Assembly: GCA_023702235.1 (NCBI GenBank)
Contig: JAMQCR010000001.1
Coordinates: 2,604,001-2,668,000, forward strand
Origin: Neobacillus pocheonensis
Lineage (GTDB): Bacteria > Bacillota > Bacilli > Bacillales > Cytobacillaceae
Direction: 5' to 3'
DNA length: 64,000 bases
In this document: positions 19,481 to 27,576 of the stretch, one piece after another
How the letters are laid out: each line of letters opens with the position of its first letter
Position numbering within the stretch: position 1 is the stretch's first letter
Made by a program: the position numbers and the translations under genes
Notes under the pieces: model-generated
What the model was told of the DNA's origin: nothing
Database searches by the model: none
What the model saw: the letters and a program-made list of their open reading frames with translations, nothing else

Positions 19481-20492
19481 TCATTCCACAATATTATAAT
19501 AAGAAAGAATATTCTCCAATGAGGTATCTAAGCCCCAATCTTGCAACATTTGGAACCGTTTCGAATAAAGTTTTTGGATTAATTCTTTTTTATCATCATT
19601 TGTTCCGTGGTGTATTTTTCGATGGCAATTCGGACAAAGACAAACAACGTTACCATCAACGTCTATAGAATTTGGAAACTCATTCTGATACTTCATTGGT
19701 ATTAAGTGATGGGCTTCCATATAAGGTGCATTAGTAAAATTGGATATAAATGTAATATGGTCACTATTGATTTCACATTTAAAGTCTGCTTTTTTTAAGA
19801 CTCTTTTAGCAACAACAGGGTCTCTTTTCCAAACTTTTTGCCCCCTTATTGTTGTTGGTTTCTTTATTGGCTGAGGGTCAGGGGTTATATCTACCTCAAT
19901 ATTAGTGAAACCTTTTTCCTCAATTGCAGTTTGATAGCTATTATCCTCTAGTTCTTCATCTGAAATAACATAATCATTATTCAAATAATAAATTAAATCA
20001 TCTATACTTTTAAATCCTTTAAGTTTTCTCTCAAGTTTTTCTTTTTTAACCAAACCGAATCCAAACGGGTTGTTATTTTCTCCATAGTCAAAAAATGAAT
20101 TAAACTTCCGTCTATCAATATTAATCTTAGTTAGGTCTTTAATGAAGAATATATACTCCCAGGTTTCCCCTTTCTCGTTTGTACCCCAAACTTCTCTTGC
20201 TAACAATTGATTAGGTTTAGGTGTTTTACAAAGTATTTTACCTAAATACAGGAACTCACCTCGAGAATAAGCTAATATACTATCTCCTTCTTTAAGATTA
20301 TTCCAGTTACGTAAATTACTGGCGAGGTTTTGCACCCCACATACATACTTTTTTGTCTGAATTATTTAGTTTAAGCTTCTCTATTGTTACCGGATCTAAT
20401 AAATTTAATGAATCTTTTATTGGATACGGTTTTAGTATAGTTTTATTAAAATTCATATAAGCGGTAGGGTCACTTGACTGTGCTATTTTCAT
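19481..20492 (-). CDS. HNH restriction-type endonuclease, frameshifted near its start
   Basis: C-terminal HNH domain (residues ~195-265 of the long frame): AHHLIPM, VVCLCPNCHRKIHHG, with two zinc Cys pairs, as in McrA-type and 5-methylcytosine-directed nucleases. Its N-terminal ~100 residues (NWNNLKEGDSILAYSRGEFLYLGKILC) look like an EVE/PUA-type modified-base reader barrel. The long frame enters at GTG 20335, but a plausible upstream extension, YPIKDSLNLLDPVTIEKLKL to VCMWG, lies one base out of frame at 20492-20316. So a frameshift near 20330 likely splits the gene. Start 20492 is a guess with no clear ribosome site. Inferred role: restriction of modified foreign DNA. Confidence 0.65.
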
Positions 20493-21079
20493 TTCATGCT
20501 TGTTGACATTAGGTAAAAACAGGCGTAGCATAAGGGTATACGCTAATAAATCAAGCCCATCACAAACCCTAAAATTAACTTTTAGGAAAAGTAGTGAGGG
20601 CTTTTTTTTGCCATTTTTCATTTTGGGAAATTTTTGTGAAAAAAACGTGGCTGCGGGGCTTACGCCCTGACCGCAAATTCCTTTTTGGACCCCCGGGGGG
20701 GTATATTTATAGTGTTCAGACAATTCCGACCATTAAAGATTCTGAAATTTCCACTTGACTCTCTTACAGTCCCCGTCAAGCCAGCCCGTATCATAAAAAA
20801 TAAGACAACACATTCACCTGTCCTACCCCGTGCCAGTAAAAAATAAGACACACCTTTGTCTTTTGCGGTTTGGTTTCTGTCAGTCAAAATAAAAGACAAA
20901 CAATAATCAAAGCAATCATACATATATTTGGTATGCTGGTCATGTGTGTCAGATTCGTCTATACCATCTAGATATTAATTGATTCATTATCGTTTGAATC
21001 ATAATATTCATGTTTATAAGGACATTACCACTATAACTAATATCGTGGTAATAACCGCATTTACAAAGGTAGTCCATTT
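20493..21079. other. Gene-free stretch with GC palindrome
   Basis: About 590 bases without a credible gene. It contains a C5G7 block (GACCCCCGGGGGGGTA, ~20688-20703), rare in this AT-rich DNA, and two diverged AAAATAAGACA motifs (~20800-20860) with a third reverse one (AAAAGACAAAC). Possibly a promoter/operator region; nothing certain. Confidence 0.35.
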
Positions 21080-21436
21080 TTACTCACCCCGTTCAAAGTT
21101 TGCAACATATTCAAGCATTTCCATTTCATCTTGGAACCATGGTCTTTTCGGTGTAGAATCAGTAAATTGATTCAAAGCTTTTTTGGAAATGTTATGCGAC
21201 CATCTGTCACCTAAAATACCAGCTTCTTTCATAACCGTATGCATATCGTCACAACTGATATAAAAGAAGTGTTTTTCAACGATTGATTTAAGATTGTGTG
21301 CTAGTCTGATTGTTTCGATACGTTCAAAATTATTCAACCAGTCTACCAAAAAATCATATTGTTCTTTGTAAAGGTCAGTACCTTTGTAATTCCCGTGATC
21401 CATCCCAATAAACATTCTTCGTTCAATAATTGTCAT
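21080..21436 (-). CDS. Hypothetical protein of the element
   Basis: 118 residues from ATG 21436, chosen because GGAGGAATTTTAAA precedes it; the upstream extension is low-quality sequence. Soluble, with FIGMDHGNYKGTDLYKEQYDFL at the start. No family recognised. Sits just beyond the iteron array, on the same strand as the replication genes. Confidence 0.55.
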   Translation of the reverse strand: MTIIERRMFIGMDHGNYKGTDLYKEQYDFLVDWLNNFERIETIRLAHNLKSIVEKHFFYISCDDMHTVMKEAGILGDRWSHNISKKALNQFTDSTPKRPWFQDEMEMLEYVANFERGE

Positions 21437-21465
21437 TTTAAAATTCCTCCAGTAAGTTTTATAGT

Positions 21466-21741
21466 TGACTACCTTTTTGATACAAAATACTACCTCAATG
21501 ACTACCTCCAAAAAGGGCTGAAACCCTTGATGCAACTGGATTACTACCTAAAACTACCTCGACTACCTCATGTTTTTCTTATCAAGATTTGGTACTAAGA
21601 TACAAAATACCAATATAAATATTTTAATTTTAAAAAGGAATAGGTAGTAAAGGTAGTAAAGGTAGTAATTCTTTATAAAACATTGATAAATTAACATTTT
21701 GATACTACCTCTTGACTACCTTTTGCATTGTTTTGACTACC
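21466..21741. repeat. Iteron array (ACTACCT), likely replication origin
   Basis: Twelve copies of ACTACCT/AGGTAGT: six forward at 21466-21567, three reverse with 9-base spacing at 21641-21666, and three forward at 21703-21741, around an AT-rich core (21600-21640). Several extend to TGACTACCTTTTTG. A TTTGATACAAAATAC-type word occurs at both 21478 and 21598. The array lies directly downstream of the helicase/primase genes. Confidence 0.75.
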
Positions 21742-21747
21742 TTTTTG

Positions 21748-23106
21748 TCAAACTTGCTTAAAACCACATGTTGACCTTTTATCATCAGCTTTGACATAAA
21801 CCTTTGCTGATGTGCCGTTGATTTTCCTAGGTCCTACTGTCAGCCCATGAATGGATTCAATAGCGTTCTTTACTGCCCGTGCTGATTGTGCTTTGCCTTC
21901 GTTTTCCAATGCCCAAATTTCATATTCGTTATAGACTTCTGGCGGACGTTTGCCAATTAAAAGATTTGTGTCTATGCTTTTGACCCAAAACTCACATGAA
22001 TTATTTTCTTCATGATATTGTTCAGTGTAAGATTCGACCTTTTTTGATTTGGTGAATGTTTTGTTTTCATAAAGCCTTTCGTACCCTTCAACCACTAAAC
22101 GCAACCAATATTGCAAAGCTTCTGGTGTTGTCAGCTTCGATATAAGCTTGTGGTCAGGTTTTGAAGGGCGGTTGAACATGGGACACCAGGTGACACGGCG
22201 TTTATATGAATCTCCTTTTTCGTGTGTTTTCAATAGGTGATTGCTGGTAAAAATCAAGCTAGCTGTCAGTTTGGTAGAATAAGCCATGTTGTGCAAACTT
22301 CGAACCATGACAGGATCACACGTTGAAATATTTTTCAACATTTTCATTTCTGCGTTTGTAATTGGTGCGTCCTCTATATCGTCACCAAGATTTGCAAGTT
22401 TACCAACAAGATCATAGGCGTAACGTTCGTCAGCTAGGTTTTTGATAGAGTTGAAGGAACAATTCTCTTTGCCTAAAATCCTTGAAATAATTTCTATCAG
22501 TGTTCCCTTGCCTTCGCCACCTTTACCAATGATAATCGTAAACTTTGCTAAAGAACGTTTGAATTCTTCGTTAGTAATCAAAGCGTGTGCAATCATTTCA
22601 GCCAATTGAAGTTTATAGTTCTTGTCACCTTCTGTTAGTTGATTGATATAATCGTCAATTTCTTTGACCCTTGGTGCTTCGGGGTTAAACTCAAGGTCAA
22701 TATAAAACGGTGTAAACTCCAGTGATTCAATTTCGATAAATCCAAGCCCATGTCTAATAATTCCGTTTTTGAATCGAATATCAAAACCTTTTTCTGGCTG
22801 GTCAACCCGTGTTACATATTTGCTGATTTGCTTCAAGACCTCCGTATGATAGTACGATTTTTGCCCTCTTAGGTGGTCAGCTACTGCTTTTTCGAAATTA
22901 CGTTCACCTGTTTTGTATCGGTTACTTTCACTATCAAAGAAATATATTTTCTCGTTGTATTCTTTGATATTAAGCAAACGAATTAATTGTAAAACAACTT
23001 CATATTCATTCCCATCTTCTGCCTTAATTTCTTCATCACGTATGATACGTTCAAAATCATCTTGGTCAAAAGAATCAGCTAAAATATGTTCGTTTATAAA
23101 TTTCAA
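21748..23106 (-). CDS. D5/P4-type SF3 helicase (phage/plasmid primase-helicase)
   Basis: Replication protein of the element, 452 residues. Walker A IIIGKGGEGKGT at ~191-202, Walker B-type LANLGDDIED at ~235-244, sensor LTASLIFTSNH at ~285, then a winged-helix-like tail (SARAVKNAIESIHGL). This is the layout of D5_N/DUF5906 helicases found in phages, satellites and integrative plasmids. The TTG start overlaps the stop of the primase gene (TTGA), so translation is probably coupled. It should bind or unwind the iteron region just downstream. Confidence 0.85.
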   Translation of the reverse strand: MKFINEHILADSFDQDDFERIIRDEEIKAEDGNEYEVVLQLIRLLNIKEYNEKIYFFDSESNRYKTGERNFEKAVADHLRGQKSYYHTEVLKQISKYVTRVDQPEKGFDIRFKNGIIRHGLGFIEIESLEFTPFYIDLEFNPEAPRVKEIDDYINQLTEGDKNYKLQLAEMIAHALITNEEFKRSLAKFTIIIGKGGEGKGTLIEIISRILGKENCSFNSIKNLADERYAYDLVGKLANLGDDIEDAPITNAEMKMLKNISTCDPVMVRSLHNMAYSTKLTASLIFTSNHLLKTHEKGDSYKRRVTWCPMFNRPSKPDHKLISKLTTPEALQYWLRLVVEGYERLYENKTFTKSKKVESYTEQYHEENNSCEFWVKSIDTNLLIGKRPPEVYNEYEIWALENEGKAQSARAVKNAIESIHGLTVGPRKINGTSAKVYVKADDKRSTCGFKQV

Positions 23107-23603
23107 GATTTTTTACATGTGACGAATTTATTAACTTTGAATTTGTGGGCATACAATTTAGAATCCCGTCCATCGCCTTCTGAAAGTCCGAATAATGGAT
23201 CAGCTTTTACTGGTTCAAGACATTCTGGAAGTGGTTCCCGGACACCTTCATTTTCGATTTCACGTAATACCCCATTTTGTTTGATAGTCACCCCGTTTGG
23301 ACGGTTTTTAGAAGTCAGATATTCAGCTGTGAATCCTAAAGCCGTTAAACCGTCTTTTTTACCTTTCCAGTTTTTGGATTTTAAAAAATATAGGTGACAG
23401 CCACGATTGCCCCAAACAATTTGGGTTTTGATTCCAAAAGTATCAATCATAGATTTGATCGTTTCTTTTGGTAGGTTGTCTATGTCAATAACTAAATCCG
23501 TTTCTTCCAAAATATATCCAGCGTCCTTTAACGCTTCGTGACTGTCTAAAATATCAGCGTTTTTGCTTGCATGTTTTTGTCCCTCTTTGAATTCCATATA
23601 CAT
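23103..23603 (-). CDS. Primase-polymerase (AEP/Prim-Pol-like)
   Basis: 166 residues with archaeo-eukaryotic primase features: the acidic pair VIDIDNL (residues ~38-44) and GNRGCHLYFLKSKNW (~80-94), which resembles the His of the nucleotide-binding site. It would make primers for the adjacent helicase; in many satellites the two are one polypeptide. ATG follows GAAAGGATAGGAAAACTA. Shorter than full Prim-Pol domains, so activity is inferred only. Confidence 0.7.
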   Translation of the reverse strand: MYMEFKEGQKHASKNADILDSHEALKDAGYILEETDLVIDIDNLPKETIKSMIDTFGIKTQIVWGNRGCHLYFLKSKNWKGKKDGLTALGFTAEYLTSKNRPNGVTIKQNGVLREIENEGVREPLPECLEPVKADPLFGLSEGDGRDSKLYAHKFKVNKFVTCKKS

Positions 23604-23611
23604 TAGTTTTC

Positions 23612-23755
23612 CTATCCTTTCATTAGTTGTTTTTGTGTCCAGCTTTTAATAAGTCTACGAACAACGGCTGATTTATTTTTATCAACTTTGTTACATAGCC
23701 TTGTGAACTGATCGAATTCTGCTTTACTCATTCGAATCGTGATAAATTTTTCCAA
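23612..23755 (-). CDS. Small ribbon-helix-helix protein
   Basis: 47 residues, EKFITIRMSKAEFDQFTRLC then KNKSAVVRRLIKSW: a beta strand followed by two helices, the MetJ/Arc (CopG-like) pattern of small DNA-binding copy-control or plasmid regulators. TTG start is set by AAAGGAGT 8 bases upstream. It ends just before the primase gene and probably controls the replication operon. Confidence 0.65.
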   Translation of the reverse strand: MEKFITIRMSKAEFDQFTRLCNKVDKNKSAVVRRLIKSWTQKQLMKG

Positions 23756-24021
23756 GTGATTAACTCCTTTCAAGTGTTATTTGTTGCACTAAACGATTAA
23801 ATAAAAAATCTGCAAAACTATCTAAATCGTTTGTACATATCGTTTTGGCAAGGACGTTTTACACAATGTCCTTTCAGGGTACTTATCGTAGCTGACGTTA
23901 TGAATTCACAAAAAATCGCAAATCCAATTTATGGAGACCCATATTCAGTTTTTGTTTTACCCCTTTGCACCTTTGTGTCGTTTTGAGTTCACGGAATTCA
24001 CAACAAAAGTCAAAAAAAAAT
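23756..24021. other. Upstream region of the replication operon
   Basis: No gene. AT-rich with ACGATAT/ATCGTTT words (CTAAACGAT at ~23791; CAAAACGATATGTACAAACGAT in reverse at ~23825) that may form operator repeats for the ribbon-helix-helix protein. Confidence 0.3.
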
Positions 24022-24047
24022 CCCACCAGCAATAAAAAGCTAGTGGG
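24022..24047 (-). terminator. Terminator
   Basis: CCCACCAGC/GCTAGTGGG stem with one mismatch and a nine-T run on the minus strand; it isolates the spore-gene half of the element from the replication operon. Confidence 0.75.
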
Positions 24048-24232
24048 CAGCGATCTATAAAATATTTCCCCTAAAACTTATTAAATAGGGGTTAACTTTT
24101 GCATTTTAGATTCCTGAATAGGGTATTTACCTTATTAAGCAGTCACCTTAAACGGCAAGCTGTTTTCTTTCGTTTTTTTCATAAAAAAAAAGGTTAGGCA
24201 TGTATGACCTATTCCTTTTCCTTAATCTGTAA

Positions 24233-24427
24233 TTAGTTACTTATTTTAACCTCATACCCGTATAACTGGGAATGTTCCATTGGTTTCCATCCGTCTCGCA
24301 AACCTCTAAGACCTTCATATAAAGAACCGCTTATAATATTTTCTAACCATGTAGCACATTCCTTCATAGTGTCAATGTCATGTAAATGTATAGCATTTTT
24401 ATACAGTGAATATTTTTTAGTTTCCAT
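24233..24427 (-). CDS. Hypothetical protein, ~64 residues
   Basis: Starts METKKYSLYKNAIHLHDI; helical with ATWLENIISGSLYEGLRGL. An ATG further up (24457) is possible, and the ribosome site (ACGGGAAAAT) is weak. Not recognised. Confidence 0.45.
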   Translation of the reverse strand: METKKYSLYKNAIHLHDIDTMKECATWLENIISGSLYEGLRGLRDGWKPMEHSQLYGYEVKISN

Positions 24428-24491
24428 TTTATTTTCCCGTATCTTCGTAATGTGCATAATTTCGAATTAAAAATAGGTATCTAAACTAGTC

Positions 24492-24518
24492 CGCATAAAC
24501 AAAAGTTCACATAGACTA
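24492..24518 (+). promoter_or_regulatory. Putative sigma-K promoter of cotD
   Basis: CATAGACTA at 24510-24518 fits the sigma-K -10 consensus CATANNNTA exactly, with an AC-containing -35 region about 16 bases upstream (GCATAAACAA). Position, 40 bases before the cotD ATG, and gene type agree. Confidence 0.5.
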
Positions 24519-24558
24519 ATGATGTAACAAGACAAATTCACATGGAGGTCAAATAACG

Positions 24559-24930
24559 ATGAAAAGAAATTTTCCACCAAATATGATGCCGAATATGATG
24601 CCAAATCAGATAGCACCTGTACATCCAATGCCAGCCCAATACTGCCCACCACAACCATGTCCGCCAATATACTGTCCGCCTCAAGCGTTTCCTGCACAGT
24701 ATGACCCACCACTAGTTTCACCGGGACAACAATATGTAAAAACAAATTTGTTTAATAAAGTAGTAACACATGTAAACCCGTCCCATACAACTACAGTCAA
24801 CAAGCATATGATTAATCATCAACACTATTTCCCACACACAGAATCATGTGTAAATGAATGCTGTGAAACTCATACGATGTGCGGTGTACCACACAATCCT
24901 TGTTGTCCATCAGGACCATTTGGATTCTAG
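24559..24930 (+). CDS. cotD: Inner spore coat protein CotD
   Basis: 123 residues. The N-terminus is Pro/Met/Gln/Cys-rich with CPPQPCPPIYCPP units. The core NLFNKVVTHVNPSHTTTVNKH followed by HQHYFPHT is the CotD signature, then a Cys-rich end (CVNECCETHTMC, NPCCPSGPFGF). Forms part of the inner coat of the mature spore. GGAGGTC lies 9 bases before ATG. Longer than B. subtilis CotD (75 residues) because of the Pro-rich head. It lies inside the tRNA-Sec-bounded element, unlike other core spore genes. Confidence 0.88.
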   Translation: MKRNFPPNMMPNMMPNQIAPVHPMPAQYCPPQPCPPIYCPPQAFPAQYDPPLVSPGQQYVKTNLFNKVVTHVNPSHTTTVNKHMINHQHYFPHTESCVNECCETHTMCGVPHNPCCPSGPFGF

Positions 24931-24939
24931 CTTCTTTTT

Positions 24940-24964
24940 CCCCTCATTAGGGGGTTTTTTTATT
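24940..24964 (+). terminator. cotD terminator
   Basis: CCCCT-CATT-AGGGG stem and a T7 tail, 10 bases after the stop codon. Confidence 0.85.
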
Positions 24965-25193
24965 AACAACTTCAAAACAATTTCATACAATATAAAAGTT
25001 CCAAGATACAAGTTCTCCTTTGGTACCTTAAGGGAACCTTTTTTATTGAAAATTAATAAATTGTCTTCCTTCACATTATAGGTCAAAGGTGACAAAAAAG
25101 AGAGATGGATTTTCATTTTTCTTGTTCCACTAAACTACCCCGGTAGTTAAAGAAGAAAATCAGTTTTTTTCTAAAACGAAGTCAATATTAAAA

Positions 25194-25212
25194 GAGTGAC
25201 TATTCAGCCACT
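25194..25212 (-). terminator. Terminator of the spore-gene cluster
   Basis: GAGTGAC/GCCACTC stem, T-rich on the minus strand, just beyond the Arg/Phe-rich small gene. Confidence 0.6.
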
Positions 25213-25236
25213 CCTTCATTAATTTAACTCATTTGA

Positions 25237-25377
25237 TTAAAAGAATCTGCGTCTTCTTTCGAATTCAAAGCGTCTTCTTCTTTCGATTTCTATTTCGATT
25301 TCAATGGGGAAAAACCGTCTTCTTCTAAATCCATCACGAAAAAACAGGTCTCTTCGACCAAATCCGAAAAATGGCAT
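25237..25377 (-). CDS. Small Arg/Phe-rich protein, probably spore-associated
   Basis: 46 residues: MPFFGFGRRDLFFRDGFRRR, then alternating Glu/Ile and a block of Arg. GAGGCTGAATTAA precedes ATG. Composition suits a structural coat or crust component. A decayed version seems to stand at 34240-34320. Not a named family to my knowledge. Confidence 0.55.
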   Translation of the reverse strand: MPFFGFGRRDLFFRDGFRRRRFFPIEIEIEIERRRRFEFERRRRFF

Positions 25378-25458
25378 TTAATTCAGCCTCCTATCATTAC
25401 AGAATCTATATGACAAAGGGACAGATTAACTATCAACCCGCCCTTTGTTCCGTACAAT

Positions 25459-25563
25459 TTAGTAGCCGCCCATGCCCATAAAAGAAGTTCCTACGATGAT
25501 AAGTAGAACGAACAATACAATGACTATCGCCATAGCGTTTTTTTCTTCCCTTTCTTCATGCAT
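25459..25563 (-). CDS. YjcZ-type small sporulation membrane peptide
   Basis: 34 residues: MHEEREEKNAMAIVIVLFVL then LIIVGTSFMGMGGY. A single hydrophobic helix with VLFxLLIIxG is the hallmark of the YjcZ/YczN family of small sporulation proteins. GGAGGTGTTATTC lies before ATG. Second gene of the cluster. Confidence 0.7.
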   Translation of the reverse strand: MHEEREEKNAMAIVIVLFVLLIIVGTSFMGMGGY

Positions 25564-25627
25564 GAATAACACCTCCATCTATTGCTTAATAAGGACTTTA
25601 CTCACCTAAATCATACCGTTTGGTTAA

Positions 25628-25762
25628 TTAACAATGATGATGATGCATAGTACCAAGAACGATAATTAATAAAATGAACAATACTACGATTAAAACAAAA
25701 GTGCTACCGCCGCCATAACCACCGCCGTAACCATAACCTCCGCATCCGCCGTATCCGAACAT
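25628..25762 (-). CDS. YjcZ family sporulation protein
   Basis: 44 residues with a Gly/Tyr-rich head ([20 protein letters not shown]), the helix [16 protein letters not shown] and a His tail (MHHHHC). Typical YjcZ. AAGGTGGTGAAAA precedes the ATG. The upstream segment ATTGGACAATCATCATAGT is conserved at 34690, before the paralogue. Confidence 0.8.
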   Translation of the reverse strand: MFGYGGCGGYGYGGGYGGGSTFVLIVVLFILLIIVLGTMHHHHC

Positions 25763-26084
25763 ATTTTTCACCACCTTTTGGAATATCCTAAGTATAAACA
25801 CTCGCTATATATATATATTTCATAAGACAAGGGTTGATTGGACAATCATCATAGTGTTAAGACAAAATTCGCAATTTGCTTAAACAAAAATGAAAAAAAC
25901 GTCTGCAATAAATGCAAACGCCTTTTCGGAGGTATTTCTATATGCCAAGATATGCTGGAGGTAGTATTAATATATGCACTTAGAATAAAAGTGTTTGGAC
26001 AAGTGCTGATTTAACTATTCCATAATCCAAATAAAAACCTTCCGCTGGTAACTCGTTTTAGGACATTTTCATTTCCTTGAAGCG
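25763..26084. other. Control region of the YjcZ cluster
   Basis: No gene. Shares blocks with 34620-34860: ATTGGACAATCATCATAGT, AATTTGCTTAAA, an AACGTCTGCA..TGCAAACG hairpin and GGTATTTCTATATGC. Conserved promoter and terminator elements of a duplicated unit. Confidence 0.55.
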
Positions 26085-26279
26085 TCAATTGACGCTTTTT
26101 TTACCTTGTACCATTTCAAAAGGTGCATAAGTCAGTAAACTAATTACATTAGTAGACCAACGGCGTTTACCGTTTAATGTAGCTTCATATCATTCTTCAA
26201 CAAGAAAGATTTCTAACTGTTCAGCACGTTTAATAGCATTCTGTACAGTCTTATCTAGTTCCAGTAGGCTTTTTTTTGT
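26085..26279 (-). pseudogene. Gene relic beside the integrase
   Basis: One frame reads LLELDKTVQNAIKRAEQLE, a TGA, then YEATLNGKRRWSTNVISLLT and ends before a CGTCAATTGACG terminator hairpin (26082-26104). No start or ribosome site. Looks like a broken phage-type gene; not identified. Confidence 0.4.
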
Positions 26280-26342
26280 TTATTAATAATCAACTTAGGA
26301 TAGTAAAAGTAAAACCGCCCTAATGATAAGGACGGTTAGTTA

Positions 26343-27317
26343 TCATTTCCCAAATATGCTATTTATCGGTGAAAATGAATTATGCTGCCTTCTAACATCT
26401 GTATCTGTCATTTGAATGTATTTACGTGTCATACTCATGTCACTATGCCCTAGAATCTTTTGTAGGCTAAATGGGTCGCCTCCATTCATGATATAGAATA
26501 ACGCACCTGTGTGCCTGAATGTATGTGGTGACACACGCTTATTAGTGATTCCAGCTTTTCTACCATAATCCCTTAAATTTATTCTAACTGTAGCATGATT
26601 CATTTGGTGTCCATCATATGTAAGAAATAAATGTTCATCACCAAAATCTTCAGTATCTAGTATATACTCTTTCAGTAACTTAATGGTTTTAGTTGAAATT
26701 GGTACTTCTCTCGCTTTTCTTGTTTTGGTACCCATAGCTTCAAGTTTGATAACCCCATTTTTTAAATCTACATTACTTCGCTTCATTGCCACCAATTCAG
26801 AAATTCTTACCATAGTATCAAGTAGTACAAATACAATGACTTTGTCACGAAATCCTGTATACATTTCATCATCTATAACAGCAAGTAACTTCTTTATTTC
26901 AGCAGGTGTGAATGATTCAAGTGTATCTTCAGGTGCTTTGACTGGTTTAAAATTCTCATGGATTGGAATTTCAATATATCCTTCAGTGTAACAGAATCTG
27001 ATAAATGCCCTCATAGTCCTAATTCTAATATTAACTGTCATCGGTGACAGTTCTTTATCGTGAAGCATATAACCGATATACCCTCGGAAATCCTCTAATA
27101 TTACGTTTTCATTTGTCATATCATCACCAAGAAAATCCTTTAGGTATTCAAAGTGAATATAATACTCTTGAATAGTTCGTAGTGCTAGTGCTTCAGTTTT
27201 CTTAAATGTCATAAACTTATCAAACATTTCATCCAGTGTTAGTGCGTCTAATATCCTCTTTGAACTTCTACCAGTGCTTTCTCCACGCTTGTATTTACGA
27301 ACAGTTTTCTTTTGCAT
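26343..27317 (-). CDS. Tyrosine recombinase (integrase) of the tRNA-Sec element
   Basis: 324 residues. The N-terminal SAM-like core-binding domain (~30-120) is followed by the catalytic domain with Arg in TMVRISELVAM, the HxxR box in SPHTFRHTGALFY, GHSDMSMTRKYIQ containing the nucleophile Tyr, and Lys in the TKTRKAREVPIS beta-hairpin. All catalytic residues are present. It is read away from the tRNA-Sec gene that ends 145 bases upstream of its start, the classic int-att arrangement. It should integrate and, with an excisionase not identified here, excise the element. Confidence 0.9.
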   Translation of the reverse strand: MQKKTVRKYKRGESTGRSSKRILDALTLDEMFDKFMTFKKTEALALRTIQEYYIHFEYLKDFLGDDMTNENVILEDFRGYIGYMLHDKELSPMTVNIRIRTMRAFIRFCYTEGYIEIPIHENFKPVKAPEDTLESFTPAEIKKLLAVIDDEMYTGFRDKVIVFVLLDTMVRISELVAMKRSNVDLKNGVIKLEAMGTKTRKAREVPISTKTIKLLKEYILDTEDFGDEHLFLTYDGHQMNHATVRINLRDYGRKAGITNKRVSPHTFRHTGALFYIMNGGDPFSLQKILGHSDMSMTRKYIQMTDTDVRRQHNSFSPINSIFGK

Positions 27318-27360
27318 AAAAATAGCCCCCTACAAATTTTTATAGGTGACTAAGAGTAAT

Positions 27361-27430
27361 TGTCCCCCACAGTTTCACTTAACAGTCTTCAACAGTCTAG
27401 GTAAAAAACACCGTTTAGACTGTGGAGGGA
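27361..27430. promoter_or_regulatory. Inverted and direct repeats echoing the tRNA anticodon arm
   Basis: TCCCCCACAGT at 27363 and ACTGTGGAGGGA at 27419 form an imperfect 60-base-apart inverted repeat. Between them AACAGTCTTCAACAGTCT repeats ACAGTCT and equals the tRNA anticodon arm (CAGTCTTCAACACTG) in most positions. Likely integrase arm-type sites or an operator of the integrase promoter. Confidence 0.5.
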
Positions 27431-27462
27431 TAATATAATTAAAAACGTTGAAAATGTTACCA

Positions 27463-27559
27463 TGGCGGGACTGCGTGGGAATCGAACCCACCAGACCACA
27501 CACGGTGGTCTCAAGCAGTGTTGAAGACTGTGGAGGACACCAGTACCCCATTCAGCCCC
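27463..27559 (-). tRNA. selC: tRNA-Sec (UCA), right copy, probably the native gene
   Basis: Same 97 bases as at 18365-18461, with CCA encoded. This copy has a good promoter (TTGTAA, 18 bases, TATAAT) placed 11 bases before the expected start of transcription and lies next to the core gene yneK, so I regard it as the expressed chromosomal gene. The integrase gene lies directly downstream of its 3' end. Confidence 0.9.
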
Positions 27560-27576
27560 ATTTTGACAGCAAGCTT

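Noticed and set aside
20560..20723. Upstream 75 codons of the frame that enters the HNH restriction-type gene
   Set aside because: They cover the C5G7 block and AT-rich control DNA and look non-coding; family-like sequence begins near 20492.
21466..21741. Iteron region as a CRISPR array
   Set aside because: The repeat is only 7-9 bases, in both orientations with irregular short spacers, and no cas genes are near.
26085..26279. Second candidate Sec codon in the relic beside the integrase
   Set aside because: No start codon, no ribosome site and no Cys-bearing homologue known; a simple gene relic is sufficient.
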